Positions 31,962-40,505 of a stretch of 64,000 nt of DNA are shown here, in pieces; within the stretch, counting starts at the first letter, position 1, and each line of letters opens with the position of its first letter. Source of the stretch: a virus; the IMG/VR virus record IMGVR_UViG_3300030012_004221, positions 94,184 to 158,183 of that record; one strand, 5' to 3'. The notes beneath the pieces were generated by a model. The model made no database searches, was not told where the DNA came from, and was given only the letters and a program-made list of their open reading frames with translations. Position numbers and translations under genes: made by a program.

Positions 31962-32207
31962 TTATTTATTAGGAGAAAACTCACCAGTATCTAAAGAAAT
32001 TGTTCCCTTACCATACTTTTTTTCTAGCTCATTAGCTATTGTGACTTCTTCTTCTTGAATTTTTAACAAACTCATTTGTAATTCTTCTTTTTGTCGTTGG
32101 AGATTAAAAATTTGGATTTCTATTTGTCCAACTGTGTTAATTAATTGGTTAACTTTTAATTTTAAATCATTAACCTTTTTAATTTCTTCTTCCGTTATTT
32201 TTGTCAT
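31962..32207 (-). CDS. 81-aa coiled-coil protein
   Basis: Residues 5-65 form an almost continuous heptad pattern of Ile/Leu/Val with Glu, Gln and Lys, predicting a two- or three-stranded coiled coil. The short tail is GKGTISLDTGEF. It lies between a fibre-like gene and the sheath gene. Possible roles are a sheath-associated chaperone or a short fibrous connector. No family name can be given. Confidence 0.7.
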   Translation of the reverse strand: MTKITEEEIKKVNDLKLKVNQLINTVGQIEIQIFNLQRQKEELQMSLLKIQEEEVTIANELEKKYGKGTISLDTGEFSPNK

Positions 32208-32246
32208 ATTATACGTATTAAAACTATTTGTTAAAAACTATTATTA

Positions 32247-33746
32247 TTATGCTATTTGTTGTGCTACTGTTATTCTAACTGTTCCTCCAATTTGTGGAAA
32301 TGCACCTAATGGAGTACCAGATTGGTTTATTCTTACTGAAATATATCCTTGATCACCTACACCCGATGCTATAAAAAACTCACCACCACCACTAGTTAAA
32401 ACTTGAGATGTTTTATTAGCAATAGTAACTCCACCACCAGTAACTTCTTCAATTATATATCCAGCTCCTCTAAGACCAAATACTGATGAATATTCTAAAT
32501 ATCCAACTTTTGCTTCTGGGTTAACTAATGTAGATCCTCTTTCCATCAAAATTAAATTTACATGCATTGTAACTACAAAGTTATTACTATTATCTAATGG
32601 TGGTAAAGGGTAAGTACCTTTATCAGTAGAGTCCCAAGGATAATATCTAAAAATTATATCTGGGGTATTATCAACTGCTTGTTGTGGAATAATAAATTCT
32701 GATGATTGATATCCTACAGCATTTTGTGTTGCATTAGCATTAAGATTACCTTTTGAAATACCAAAACTACCTGTAAATGTAGATTGACCACTTCCAACAT
32801 TAATACTACCACTATAAACGTGAAGATCATTTGATGATGAAACTGCTACTTTTGCCTCAGCCGCCGATGAACCACCTAAAGAAAATGCAACTCTAGCTGC
32901 TGGGTTTGTTGATTCATTAGCTACATAAGTATTTCCATCAAAATTAAATTTAGTTGCTGTTGCTGATCTAGTTGAATCATTAGTTCCATCTGTAACTATT
33001 ATTCCTGTGTTTGCTGAGGAAGCTGTTACTTCTATTCCTGTACTTACAGTTCTAACTCTTCTAACATTATTAAAGAATAACTGGCAATCACTATCTTGGT
33101 TAAAAATAGCAACTGTTTCTGCTTCATCACTACCTTTTATAGTTAATTGAGAAGTTCCAATAACTGAAGTAGCATCTTGATTTGCTATTAATTTAAATTC
33201 ATCATTCTCAACTGACATAGAAACATTAGCTGTTCCTGATGCCGGATCTTCCATTGCTAAACTACCTGTAATTGAAATTCTATCAGTCACAGCATTACCT
33301 AAAAATGTACTACCACTTACTGTTAAATTAGAATTTGTATTAATGTTACCTGCAAAAGAAGAATCACCTGTAATAGCCATACCTCCTCCTAAAACAACAA
33401 TCTGATCATTTGCTACTAACCCACCTGAAGCTGTTACTGCTCCTGTTAATGTAATCCCATTAGAATCAGTTGCTAATTTAGTATTTTCATTAAATTTTAA
33501 TAGTACATTTCCACCACTTCCAGCTGACGCTGTAAAATTAGATTGTGAAATTGCTGATACATTATCTGCTAATACTAAATCACCTCCTACTGATAGTTTA
33601 GAATTAGCTGCAGTTGTTAATGAGCCTGATATTGTTATAGCGTAATCACCAGTTCCTGTAAAAGCATCAAAAGATTGAGATACTTGGGAAGCTAAAACAG
33701 GTTGTCCTGTTGTTACTCCAGTATTTGTAAAAGCTAATTTAGACAT
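32247..33746 (-). CDS. Fibre-like structural protein, 499 aa
   Basis: A beta-rich, Ser/Thr/Asn/Gly-rich protein without signal peptide. The N-terminus SKLAFTNTGVTTGQPVLASQVSQSFDAFTGTGDY is followed (from residue 36) by repeated short strands of the type ISGSLTT, GDLVLADN, ITLTGAV and TGSLAMEDP, a pattern of trimeric beta-helical phage fibres. The C-terminal 150 residues (PDIIFRYYPWDSTDKG, GYISVRINQSG) look like a globular tip or assembly domain. It follows the heptosyltransferase gene and precedes sheath genes, with a late-type motif 19 nt upstream. It is probably a tail or baseplate fibre component. Confidence 0.7.
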   Translation of the reverse strand: MSKLAFTNTGVTTGQPVLASQVSQSFDAFTGTGDYAITISGSLTTAANSKLSVGGDLVLADNVSAISQSNFTASAGSGGNVLLKFNENTKLATDSNGITLTGAVTASGGLVANDQIVVLGGGMAITGDSSFAGNINTNSNLTVSGSTFLGNAVTDRISITGSLAMEDPASGTANVSMSVENDEFKLIANQDATSVIGTSQLTIKGSDEAETVAIFNQDSDCQLFFNNVRRVRTVSTGIEVTASSANTGIIVTDGTNDSTRSATATKFNFDGNTYVANESTNPAARVAFSLGGSSAAEAKVAVSSSNDLHVYSGSINVGSGQSTFTGSFGISKGNLNANATQNAVGYQSSEFIIPQQAVDNTPDIIFRYYPWDSTDKGTYPLPPLDNSNNFVVTMHVNLILMERGSTLVNPEAKVGYLEYSSVFGLRGAGYIIEEVTGGGVTIANKTSQVLTSGGGEFFIASGVGDQGYISVRINQSGTPLGAFPQIGGTVRITVAQQIA

Positions 33747-33764
33747 ATTATTCTTTTATTTTAT

Positions 33765-33773
33765 TATAAATAT
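33765..33773 (-). promoter_or_regulatory. ATATTTATA late-type motif before the 499-aa fibre
   Basis: Sense ATATTTATA, 19 nt before the ATG at 33746; its upstream end overlaps the stop codon of the heptosyltransferase gene. It gives the fibre gene a late start independent of the glycosyltransferase operon. Confidence 0.5.
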
Positions 33774-35509
33774 CAAGAAGATTTTTCTAATTGACGACTT
33801 ATTGCATCAATTACTATTTGAGGTTGAATTGATGTAGTACATTCATAATGTCTATCTGTATCCTTATGTTCAGGGCACCATTCCCAATCACCTGCATTTA
33901 ATCTTACTTTATTAAAACACCCTCCACATTTACCTTTTGGAGATTCTATTCTTTCACAATCTTTAAATTCACTATAAGCTTCACTAAATCCTGATATCAT
34001 TGTAACAGGTGTTCCTAATCCCCATGCTAACCAACTTAACCCACTTCCTATACCTATAAAAGCTTTAGCATTCATTATATCATTAGCTCTTTCACTTAGT
34101 GGAGCATCTCCTGTTTTATCAATTACTCCTTTTAAAGTACCACCTAATTTAGAATCATGCCATTCATCACCTAAAGGTTCTTGAGTAATCATTACTACTT
34201 TATAACCTTTATCATTTAAATGATTTATTACTGCTTGCCAACCACCTTTACGATTCCAATATTTAGCATGAGCCGAGCCATGTGGTGCTATTACAACATA
34301 ATCTCCTTCAATAGTTGGTCCTGTATTTTTAAATGTTAATTTAGGTTTAATTTCTTTATTATCTAATCCTAATATATCAGATGAAGCCCCCTGTAATGAT
34401 ATTTTTCTAAAATCTAAAGGATTTCTATCATGATTAATCCCTCCATCTTCATTATAATGCCAACCAACTTCATACATTGCATATAAATCAAATTGTTCTG
34501 TAGCTGGTTTTACAAATTCTATTTCTGGGTATTCATCTTTAAACCATTCATTGTGGAATGTAGATACTACTAATTTACATTTATGTTTTTTTCTAAATTC
34601 TTCAGCATATGGGAACCATGCTAAAGTATCACCAATTGCTTTAGAAGCAAAATGAATATAAACTTTTTTATTTTCTGCATTATAAACATCCTCAAAAACT
34701 AATTCATTAGTACTTGTATCTGTTACTTGAATTTTATAGTTAATAAAATATTCTTTTCCAGTTTTACACCACATATTATTGGTTATATCTGTTTCATATA
34801 TAATTTTATTATCTTTTTGATCTATAAATTTTACATTATAGTTTTTTTGATTTTTACCTAAAACTTCAAACTTACATCCCATAATATAATTTACATAAAA
34901 ATTATTTTTTGGAAATTTATATTTAATTGGTTTTTTAACTAAATTATTATACTCTTGTATTAATATTTCCTTCATACCATTTAGATCATAGTTTATGTAA
35001 TAACCATATTCTTCATTACCATATAATAATTTTAAAGATGGATATCTCTGTTTTATTACTTCAGGTGTTAAATCTTCCTGTAAATGAGTTTCATAAATAT
35101 TTCCTTCATGTTCTCCTTGTTTACTTAAATAAGGAACTGCTACTAAACATTTTATTTTATTATCATTAATTCTTTTAATTACATTTTGAGCATCTTTAGT
35201 AGTTAAATGTTCTAAAATATCACCTAAAATAATATAATCATAATTTGAAAAATTAAAATTACAAATATCCCCTTCAAATACATTTTCATAAACATCTTTT
35301 AAATTATATTTTTCAATATATGGAGAATATATTTCTAAACAGTCTAACTTAAATCCTAAAGAATAATCAAGAATATCTGAATATTTTGATAATAGATGTC
35401 CATACATTCCAGCCCCCGGACCAACGTCTAATATTTTTAAATCTCTAGGAAAATTTTTATCTAGATGATTTTGTATTTCCAATTTAAAATCAGTACTACT
35501 ATGAGGCAT
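33773..35509 (-). CDS. Methyltransferase fused to TibC-type autotransporter heptosyltransferase
   Basis: A 578-aa two-domain enzyme. Residues 20-150 are a class I SAM methyltransferase (LKILDVGPGAGMYG at 24-37, then YIILGDILEHL). Residues about 205-575 match the GT9-related family that glycosylates autotransporters (TibC/Aah, BAHT): KFEVLGKNQKNY, NMWCKTGKEYFINYKIQV, ASKAIGDTLAWFPYAEEF, KYWNRKGGWQAVINHL, IGIGSGLSWLAWGLGTPV and ISGFSEAY. The C-terminus has four cysteines, C528, C531, C545 and C557, in the CxxC-x13-C-x11-C pattern expected for that family's iron site. Known members attach heptose to serines of repetitive adhesins. It overlaps the preceding GT4 gene by 11 nt. The Ser-rich fibres nearby are the obvious candidate substrates. 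Confidence 0.82.
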   Translation of the reverse strand: MPHSSTDFKLEIQNHLDKNFPRDLKILDVGPGAGMYGHLLSKYSDILDYSLGFKLDCLEIYSPYIEKYNLKDVYENVFEGDICNFNFSNYDYIILGDILEHLTTKDAQNVIKRINDNKIKCLVAVPYLSKQGEHEGNIYETHLQEDLTPEVIKQRYPSLKLLYGNEEYGYYINYDLNGMKEILIQEYNNLVKKPIKYKFPKNNFYVNYIMGCKFEVLGKNQKNYNVKFIDQKDNKIIYETDITNNMWCKTGKEYFINYKIQVTDTSTNELVFEDVYNAENKKVYIHFASKAIGDTLAWFPYAEEFRKKHKCKLVVSTFHNEWFKDEYPEIEFVKPATEQFDLYAMYEVGWHYNEDGGINHDRNPLDFRKISLQGASSDILGLDNKEIKPKLTFKNTGPTIEGDYVVIAPHGSAHAKYWNRKGGWQAVINHLNDKGYKVVMITQEPLGDEWHDSKLGGTLKGVIDKTGDAPLSERANDIMNAKAFIGIGSGLSWLAWGLGTPVTMISGFSEAYSEFKDCERIESPKGKCGGCFNKVRLNAGDWEWCPEHKDTDRHYECTTSIQPQIVIDAISRQLEKSS

Positions 35510-36458
35510 ATGCTTTATAAATTTTTAATAATTCTTTTGTACGATTTAACCATGATAAATTTTGAGATGTTTCAATACATTTTTGTTGGTATTGATCCCA
35601 ATATTTTAATATATCTTTTAATCCTTTATCCATTTCGAATACATTACGAGGTGCTCTCCAACACCCGTGTAAATCAACTTCTATTTCCCAATCAGCAATA
35701 ACAGGTAAACCTGCTGCCATAGCTTCAAGCATTGTTAAATTAGGATGACCTGCTTCTAACATTGTAGGATGAATAAAAATATCATGTTTATGATATAAGT
35801 TTAATAGTTCACTATTTGGAGTATCAAATACTAGATTTAATTTTGGATAATTTAATGTCCAAAGATTTTCATTGAAAAAATTTTTATTATTAGAAGGTCC
35901 AGCTATAGTTATTTCTAAATTGTTTAACATAGCTAGCCCTATTCCAAACTGAAATCCTTTTCTATCAAACGCACGATTTCCTCCTAATCCATTATTAGCT
36001 AACATTAATAATTTTGGATTTTTTGGTTTTGGAATATTAGGTGATAAAGGATAAAAATCATCAACATTTACACCATGGGAAAAATAAATACATTTTGGGT
36101 GGTTATCAAAATATTTAACTAACCAATTAGCTGGCATTAAGGATATTAGGGATCCTTCAATTGCTTTTAAATTTTCTTTATATACATTAGATTCTTTTCC
36201 ATAATGTAAAACATGGTGATCATGTAATTGGTAAATATACGGTATACCTCTTTCTTGTAAACCAATAGCTAAATTAGCTACATGACAATGTACAATATTA
36301 AAATCACCTAATTTAATATCAGATGCCATTTTATGAGTTGAATCATGACCTAATACAGTTTGATTTACTTCAAACTCCCAAATGATTTTTTCTATAGCTC
36401 CCCAATCTTTAGGAGGTATATCTAAACCACAAGCTGGATCTACATGACATATTTTCAT
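35499..36458 (-). CDS. GT4-family glycosyltransferase
   Basis: A 319-aa GT-B-fold enzyme. The N-terminus MKICHVDPACGLDIPPKDWGA is the usual opening of GT4 proteins (the Gly-rich donor loop), FNIVHCHVANLA carries the paired histidines, and the C-terminal motif HPTMLEAGHPNLTMLEAMA contains the E-x7-E pair that binds the nucleotide-sugar. It would transfer a sugar from an NDP donor with retention. The start overlaps the end of the 899-aa glycosyltransferase by 4 nt (ATGA), and its end overlaps the methyltransferase/heptosyltransferase by 11 nt, so the three are one operon. Confidence 0.85.
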   Translation of the reverse strand: MKICHVDPACGLDIPPKDWGAIEKIIWEFEVNQTVLGHDSTHKMASDIKLGDFNIVHCHVANLAIGLQERGIPYIYQLHDHHVLHYGKESNVYKENLKAIEGSLISLMPANWLVKYFDNHPKCIYFSHGVNVDDFYPLSPNIPKPKNPKLLMLANNGLGGNRAFDRKGFQFGIGLAMLNNLEITIAGPSNNKNFFNENLWTLNYPKLNLVFDTPNSELLNLYHKHDIFIHPTMLEAGHPNLTMLEAMAAGLPVIADWEIEVDLHGCWRAPRNVFEMDKGLKDILKYWDQYQQKCIETSQNLSWLNRTKELLKIYKAYAS

Positions 36459-39154
36459 TCCTTAGCGTATATTAATGGACTATTTTCATCCATTGATTTA
36501 TCTTCTTGTTCTATAATACTAAATCCAGGCAAGTGTTTAGTATAAATTTTTTCTGCTGTACCTACTTTTAATTGAGCTACATTACATACCCACATATCAA
36601 AAGCATCCCATTTAGTATTTTTAACTTTATTTTGAATATATTCTATTTTATCATTATTAATTAAATAAGACTGAGCTGGGATAAATGGTGTTACATGAGT
36701 ATAAATATCTTCTACTTTTGGACCATTTAAGTTTCTATTTTGGTAAGGATTACCAAAACCAATTAAATCTTGATCTTGATCTTTAGCAATTTTACTAAAA
36801 CGTATTAATGAATCATATAATTCATCATAATCAGAATCTATTATAACATCACCTTCAAATATTAAAATATAATCATAATTTACATTATCTTCTGCTAATA
36901 AAGCATCTGTATGGGCTTTGTAACACCCATAATGTCCAGGAGCTAATTTATAATAACCTGGTTTATCTTGTACATCATTTGGTCTATTACAAGTATCTTT
37001 AGGAGGTACATCTTTCCAAATAGCATTAACACGCATTTCATACTCAATATTTTTTACTTTACAAAAATCTTTAATATTTTTTACTGAACGTATTTCTTTA
37101 GGATTAGTTTCAGGTTCAGTAACTAAATGCATTAATTTAATTTTTTTAGTTTCATAATTACTTCTATTACCTTTCCATTTAAATATACCATTATTAGGCA
37201 TTACATTTAAAAAATAATCTTTATCTAAATTAAACTCATGAGTAACAATATGATTACCCGTATTTAAATCATTAACTTCAAATTTTACTTTAAATTTATC
37301 TGTTAAATTATATTTGATTAAATCCCAAAATGAATATTTACCTCTAACCTCTAATTTTCTATCAATTATTAATTGGTTATTTTTTATTACAGTGTAATTT
37401 ATTAATTTACTTTCTTTAGCATTAGATATTGTTACCCAGGGGCAAAAATGGTTATCTACGTCTGTAGGTAATATAGTATAATACTCAACCATTGAATAGT
37501 CCTCAAATTCAAAATATTTTTCGGCATCTGCCTCAAATTTATCCCTTGGTTCTATGTAATTGCCTTTATTATTTTTAAATATATGGTAATATAAATTTTC
37601 AATACCATTAGATTCAGAACCATGCTCATCCATTAAATTATTATATTGGTCTTCGGTTTCTATAAATTTACAATTATTTAATATTGCTTCTGGTTTAGCA
37701 CTAAAAAAGTAAGTATAATAACATTTACCTTCTTGTGCTTCAAATTCACCAAAGAAAGTATCATGATTATTTAATTTTTCAGAAATATAATCTATATAAC
37801 TACTATCTTTTAATATATAATCAAAATTTATATAATGTAATTTTTTTATACCTAACCCTTTAGCAAATGTAGCTGGGTTATAAAAAGATGTATAGCAGGC
37901 AGGTCCATGATATCTATCATTATCTTCACCTTTTAAATTTACATAAGTATCATATTCGTTGTGATATAACCAATACCCAGAATAAAAAGTATGTTTAGTT
38001 AAAAGATTATTTTTTTCATAAAACACATAATCTACTTCATCTTGTAATATTTTTGGAACAGCACAATGAGCTGATATTATAATTCTTCTATTATCTTTTT
38101 TAAGTGATTTTATACATTCTAATGTAGTATCGACTGATGCTTGTGTTTTTGGATAAGTGCATATTACATAAGCTTCTTCATGTTTATTTATAATATTTTC
38201 TCCAAGATGTTGTTTTATTTTTATTACATTATCATCAAAATTATCAAAATCTAAATAATTAATAGAATTATAATTATCAAAATAGTTTTGATATACTTCT
38301 AAATTATATAATAATTGAGGAATTTGGTATGATAAGGCTTCACGTATTACTAAAGGCATTGTTTCTTTATCATTTTTACTTCCTCTAGATGTAAATAAAA
38401 ATAAATCCATTGATTGATAAAAATTATTTACATCTGTTCTTTCATTCCACCAAGTAATATTATTTGGTTTTTCTTTCATTAAAGGTTCCCAATACCATTT
38501 AAAATTATCTGCCTGATTACCTACACAATGAAATTCATACTCAGGTAATGCTTTAGCATACTCAAAAAATTCTTTTTGATTTTTTCTTGGTGTAAATAAA
38601 CCAATATGTAAAATATGCTTTTTAGAAGGATCTAAATTTAAACGTTTTAAAGCAATTTCTCTATCAGGTCTAGGAATATATTCAATTGGATATTCAACTA
38701 ATATTTTAGGTATATCTATGTTCTTATATTGTTCTATTTGCCAGTTAGATACAAACATAAATTTATCAGGAAAATATAGTTTATTATTAGTATCCATTGA
38801 AGAATCATGAGATGTTTCTACTAAAAAATAATTTCTATCTACAGAATAAAGTTTTCTAGCTATATCATCATCCATAAAATACTCAGGTATTTCTTCTAAA
38901 TGAATAATATCAGGTTGGATTTTTTCAATTATAGTAAATAATACATCTTTATTTTCATCAAGAGTAAAAAATTTATCTTTATCTACTAATTCTAATAATT
39001 TATTTTTAGTTACTACTAACCTTCCCCCAGTACAGTCTACCCATTCAACAACGTATACTTCAAACTCATTTTTAATAAGTTCAATTTTTTTAGTTAAATA
39101 TTGGGGTAATCCTCCAGTAGAAAGATGTGGTGCAATAAATAAGAGTTTTTGCAT
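36455..39154 (-). CDS. Multidomain glycosyltransferase (GT4-like plus GT25-like), 899 aa
   Basis: Residues 1-325 form a GT4-like GT-B domain (FIAPHLSTGGLPQYL, HIGLFTPRKNQKEF, LFLFTSRGSKNDKETMPL). Residues about 326-560 are a second domain opening with AYVICTYPKTQASVDTTL, resembling an uncharacterised glycosyltransferase. Residues 575-655 are a beta domain. Residues 670-899 resemble GT25, with KKIKLMHLVTEPETNP, APGHYGCYKAHTDALL (738-753) and ILIFEGDVIID in place of the DxD region. Such fusions build short glycans stepwise on one carrier. It heads the glycosyltransferase operon and has a host-type promoter, unlike its structural neighbours, so it should be made before late proteins. Confidence 0.82.
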   Translation of the reverse strand: MQKLLFIAPHLSTGGLPQYLTKKIELIKNEFEVYVVEWVDCTGGRLVVTKNKLLELVDKDKFFTLDENKDVLFTIIEKIQPDIIHLEEIPEYFMDDDIARKLYSVDRNYFLVETSHDSSMDTNNKLYFPDKFMFVSNWQIEQYKNIDIPKILVEYPIEYIPRPDREIALKRLNLDPSKKHILHIGLFTPRKNQKEFFEYAKALPEYEFHCVGNQADNFKWYWEPLMKEKPNNITWWNERTDVNNFYQSMDLFLFTSRGSKNDKETMPLVIREALSYQIPQLLYNLEVYQNYFDNYNSINYLDFDNFDDNVIKIKQHLGENIINKHEEAYVICTYPKTQASVDTTLECIKSLKKDNRRIIISAHCAVPKILQDEVDYVFYEKNNLLTKHTFYSGYWLYHNEYDTYVNLKGEDNDRYHGPACYTSFYNPATFAKGLGIKKLHYINFDYILKDSSYIDYISEKLNNHDTFFGEFEAQEGKCYYTYFFSAKPEAILNNCKFIETEDQYNNLMDEHGSESNGIENLYYHIFKNNKGNYIEPRDKFEADAEKYFEFEDYSMVEYYTILPTDVDNHFCPWVTISNAKESKLINYTVIKNNQLIIDRKLEVRGKYSFWDLIKYNLTDKFKVKFEVNDLNTGNHIVTHEFNLDKDYFLNVMPNNGIFKWKGNRSNYETKKIKLMHLVTEPETNPKEIRSVKNIKDFCKVKNIEYEMRVNAIWKDVPPKDTCNRPNDVQDKPGYYKLAPGHYGCYKAHTDALLAEDNVNYDYILIFEGDVIIDSDYDELYDSLIRFSKIAKDQDQDLIGFGNPYQNRNLNGPKVEDIYTHVTPFIPAQSYLINNDKIEYIQNKVKNTKWDAFDMWVCNVAQLKVGTAEKIYTKHLPGFSIIEQEDKSMDENSPLIYAKE

Positions 39155-39183
39155 ATAACTATAAATTTATTAAAACTACTAAA

Positions 39184-39215
39184 TTAATATAACAATTAAA
39201 TTTACATTATCCAAA
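39184..39215 (-). promoter_or_regulatory. Bacteroidetes-type promoter for the glycosyltransferase operon
   Basis: Sense TTTG (39215-39212), 20-nt spacer, TATATTAA (39191-39184), 30 nt before the ATG at 39154. It is the only host-type promoter seen within the structural region. Confidence 0.6.
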
Positions 39216-39227
39216 TTATATATAACT

Positions 39228-39932
39228 TTATGTAACACTTATTACATTAGCAATATCACCTGAATCAACACCATTTACCTCGTCAATGTTTGTTGCTGCT
39301 ACTACATTAACTTGATTTCCATAACCTGCTGCTGTGAAATCAAATTCTAAAAACACTTTATTTGCATCTGATCCTTGAAGATTAAAATTATTAAAGTGAT
39401 TTGTTGGATCACCTGCATCTATTCCAGTAAAATCATTTTGTTGCATAATGCAAATTCTCAAAGCACCATTAGTACCAATGTTACTAACTGCTGTTGAATT
39501 TAAAGGAATTGATTGTTGAGTATTACTATCAGCTAAGGTTATATTTGTTGAGTAAGATGTTCCTGTATCTATATTATCAAAATATTCATCTGAGGAATAC
39601 GCCGAAAAAGTTGTGCCATTACCACCCATTCCTGAAAATTTAACTACTCTAGCTGTGTTATTTGCATTTGATGATGTAGTTGGCTTATATTTCAAAACTA
39701 AGTTTGTAATTGTTCCAGATTGATAAGCAGACATATTAAAACCAGCATAAAATCTTGTAACACTATATGATGAACCACCTCTTCCTGTTGATAAAATATA
39801 TCTAACAGTTGTAACATTACTACTAGTTGAGTTATTTGTATTAAATGCAGAGTTACCTTCTCTAGCATCATCATAACTTCCTTGATTTGATCTTCCAGCG
39901 AGGGCTGTTTGTGTAGCATCAACTGTAGGCAT
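39228..39932 (-). CDS. Beta-sandwich virion protein, 234 aa
   Basis: A Ser/Thr/Asn-rich protein with the alternation of a jelly-roll: TVRYILSTGRGGSSYSVTRF, FYAGFNMSAYQSGTITNLVLKYK, then FSGMGGNGTTF and FNLQGSDANKVFLEFDF. The shape resembles carbohydrate-binding or DNRLRE-type domains used on fibres. The tail NIDEVNGVDSGDIANVISV is a short segment of a kind often found at the ends of phage structural proteins. It is two bases from the methyltransferase-like gene upstream and ends the fibre operon, just before the glycosyltransferase promoter. It is likely a head or tail decoration or receptor-binding protein. Confidence 0.65.
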   Translation of the reverse strand: MPTVDATQTALAGRSNQGSYDDAREGNSAFNTNNSTSSNVTTVRYILSTGRGGSSYSVTRFYAGFNMSAYQSGTITNLVLKYKPTTSSNANNTARVVKFSGMGGNGTTFSAYSSDEYFDNIDTGTSYSTNITLADSNTQQSIPLNSTAVSNIGTNGALRICIMQQNDFTGIDAGDPTNHFNNFNLQGSDANKVFLEFDFTAAGYGNQVNVVAATNIDEVNGVDSGDIANVISVT

Positions 39933-39934
39933 AA

Positions 39935-40495
39935 TTAAAACTGTTTTTTAGGTAAATAATATTGTGAGTAATTAAAATAACAATTTGTTGGAGGTGTAAC
40001 ATCATGTACATCATAAGTTACATCTGGTATATTATAAAAATTGTTTGATCCAGTCATTGAATTCCACCAAGTTGCTTTTCCTCCTACTTTCATTAATGGT
40101 GAAAGTGAGGATGAAAATTGTTTTATATGTTGATCTCCCCAAGTATCTAAAAATAAACCATCGTAAGTACTTAAAGTATCTTTTACATTATACCAGTCAC
40201 CTTCAACTATAGTTACATTAGATTTATCTGCAGCCCATGCTTGAGCTTTAGGAATTATGTCAGGATGATTTTCTATAATTGTATGTGAATTAATTGTATG
40301 TTGTTGAATATAACCAGCTGCTATACCCATTCCAAATCCAATTTCAAGAATATCACCACCTCCTTCACATATATAAGCTGCTGAAGCAGACATTAAAGAA
40401 TCTTCCCAATCCATCATAACCTCATAGGTTTCTCCATATTCAGTATAATGAATTTTATCTGAATCAAACGTTAAACTTTGAGATAAATAAGCCAT
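39935..40495 (-). CDS. GAMT/RMT2-like guanidino methyltransferase
   Basis: A 186-aa class I methyltransferase. The motif ILEIGFGMGIAAGYIQ (about 49-64) and the following SHTIIENHPDIIPKAQAW, GDWYN and FLDTWGDQH match the plan of guanidinoacetate methyltransferase and yeast Rmt2-like arginine methyltransferases. In GAMT the same places read GFGMAIAA, HWIIE and LYDTY. These enzymes methylate a guanidino nitrogen. A phage target is unknown: arginines of virion proteins or a small guanidino compound are possible. It sits directly after the giant collagen-like fibre (10-bp gap). Confidence 0.65.
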   Translation of the reverse strand: MAYLSQSLTFDSDKIHYTEYGETYEVMMDWEDSLMSASAAYICEGGGDILEIGFGMGIAAGYIQQHTINSHTIIENHPDIIPKAQAWAADKSNVTIVEGDWYNVKDTLSTYDGLFLDTWGDQHIKQFSSSLSPLMKVGGKATWWNSMTGSNNFYNIPDVTYDVHDVTPPTNCYFNYSQYYLPKKQF

Positions 40496-40505
40496 AATTT
40501 AACTA

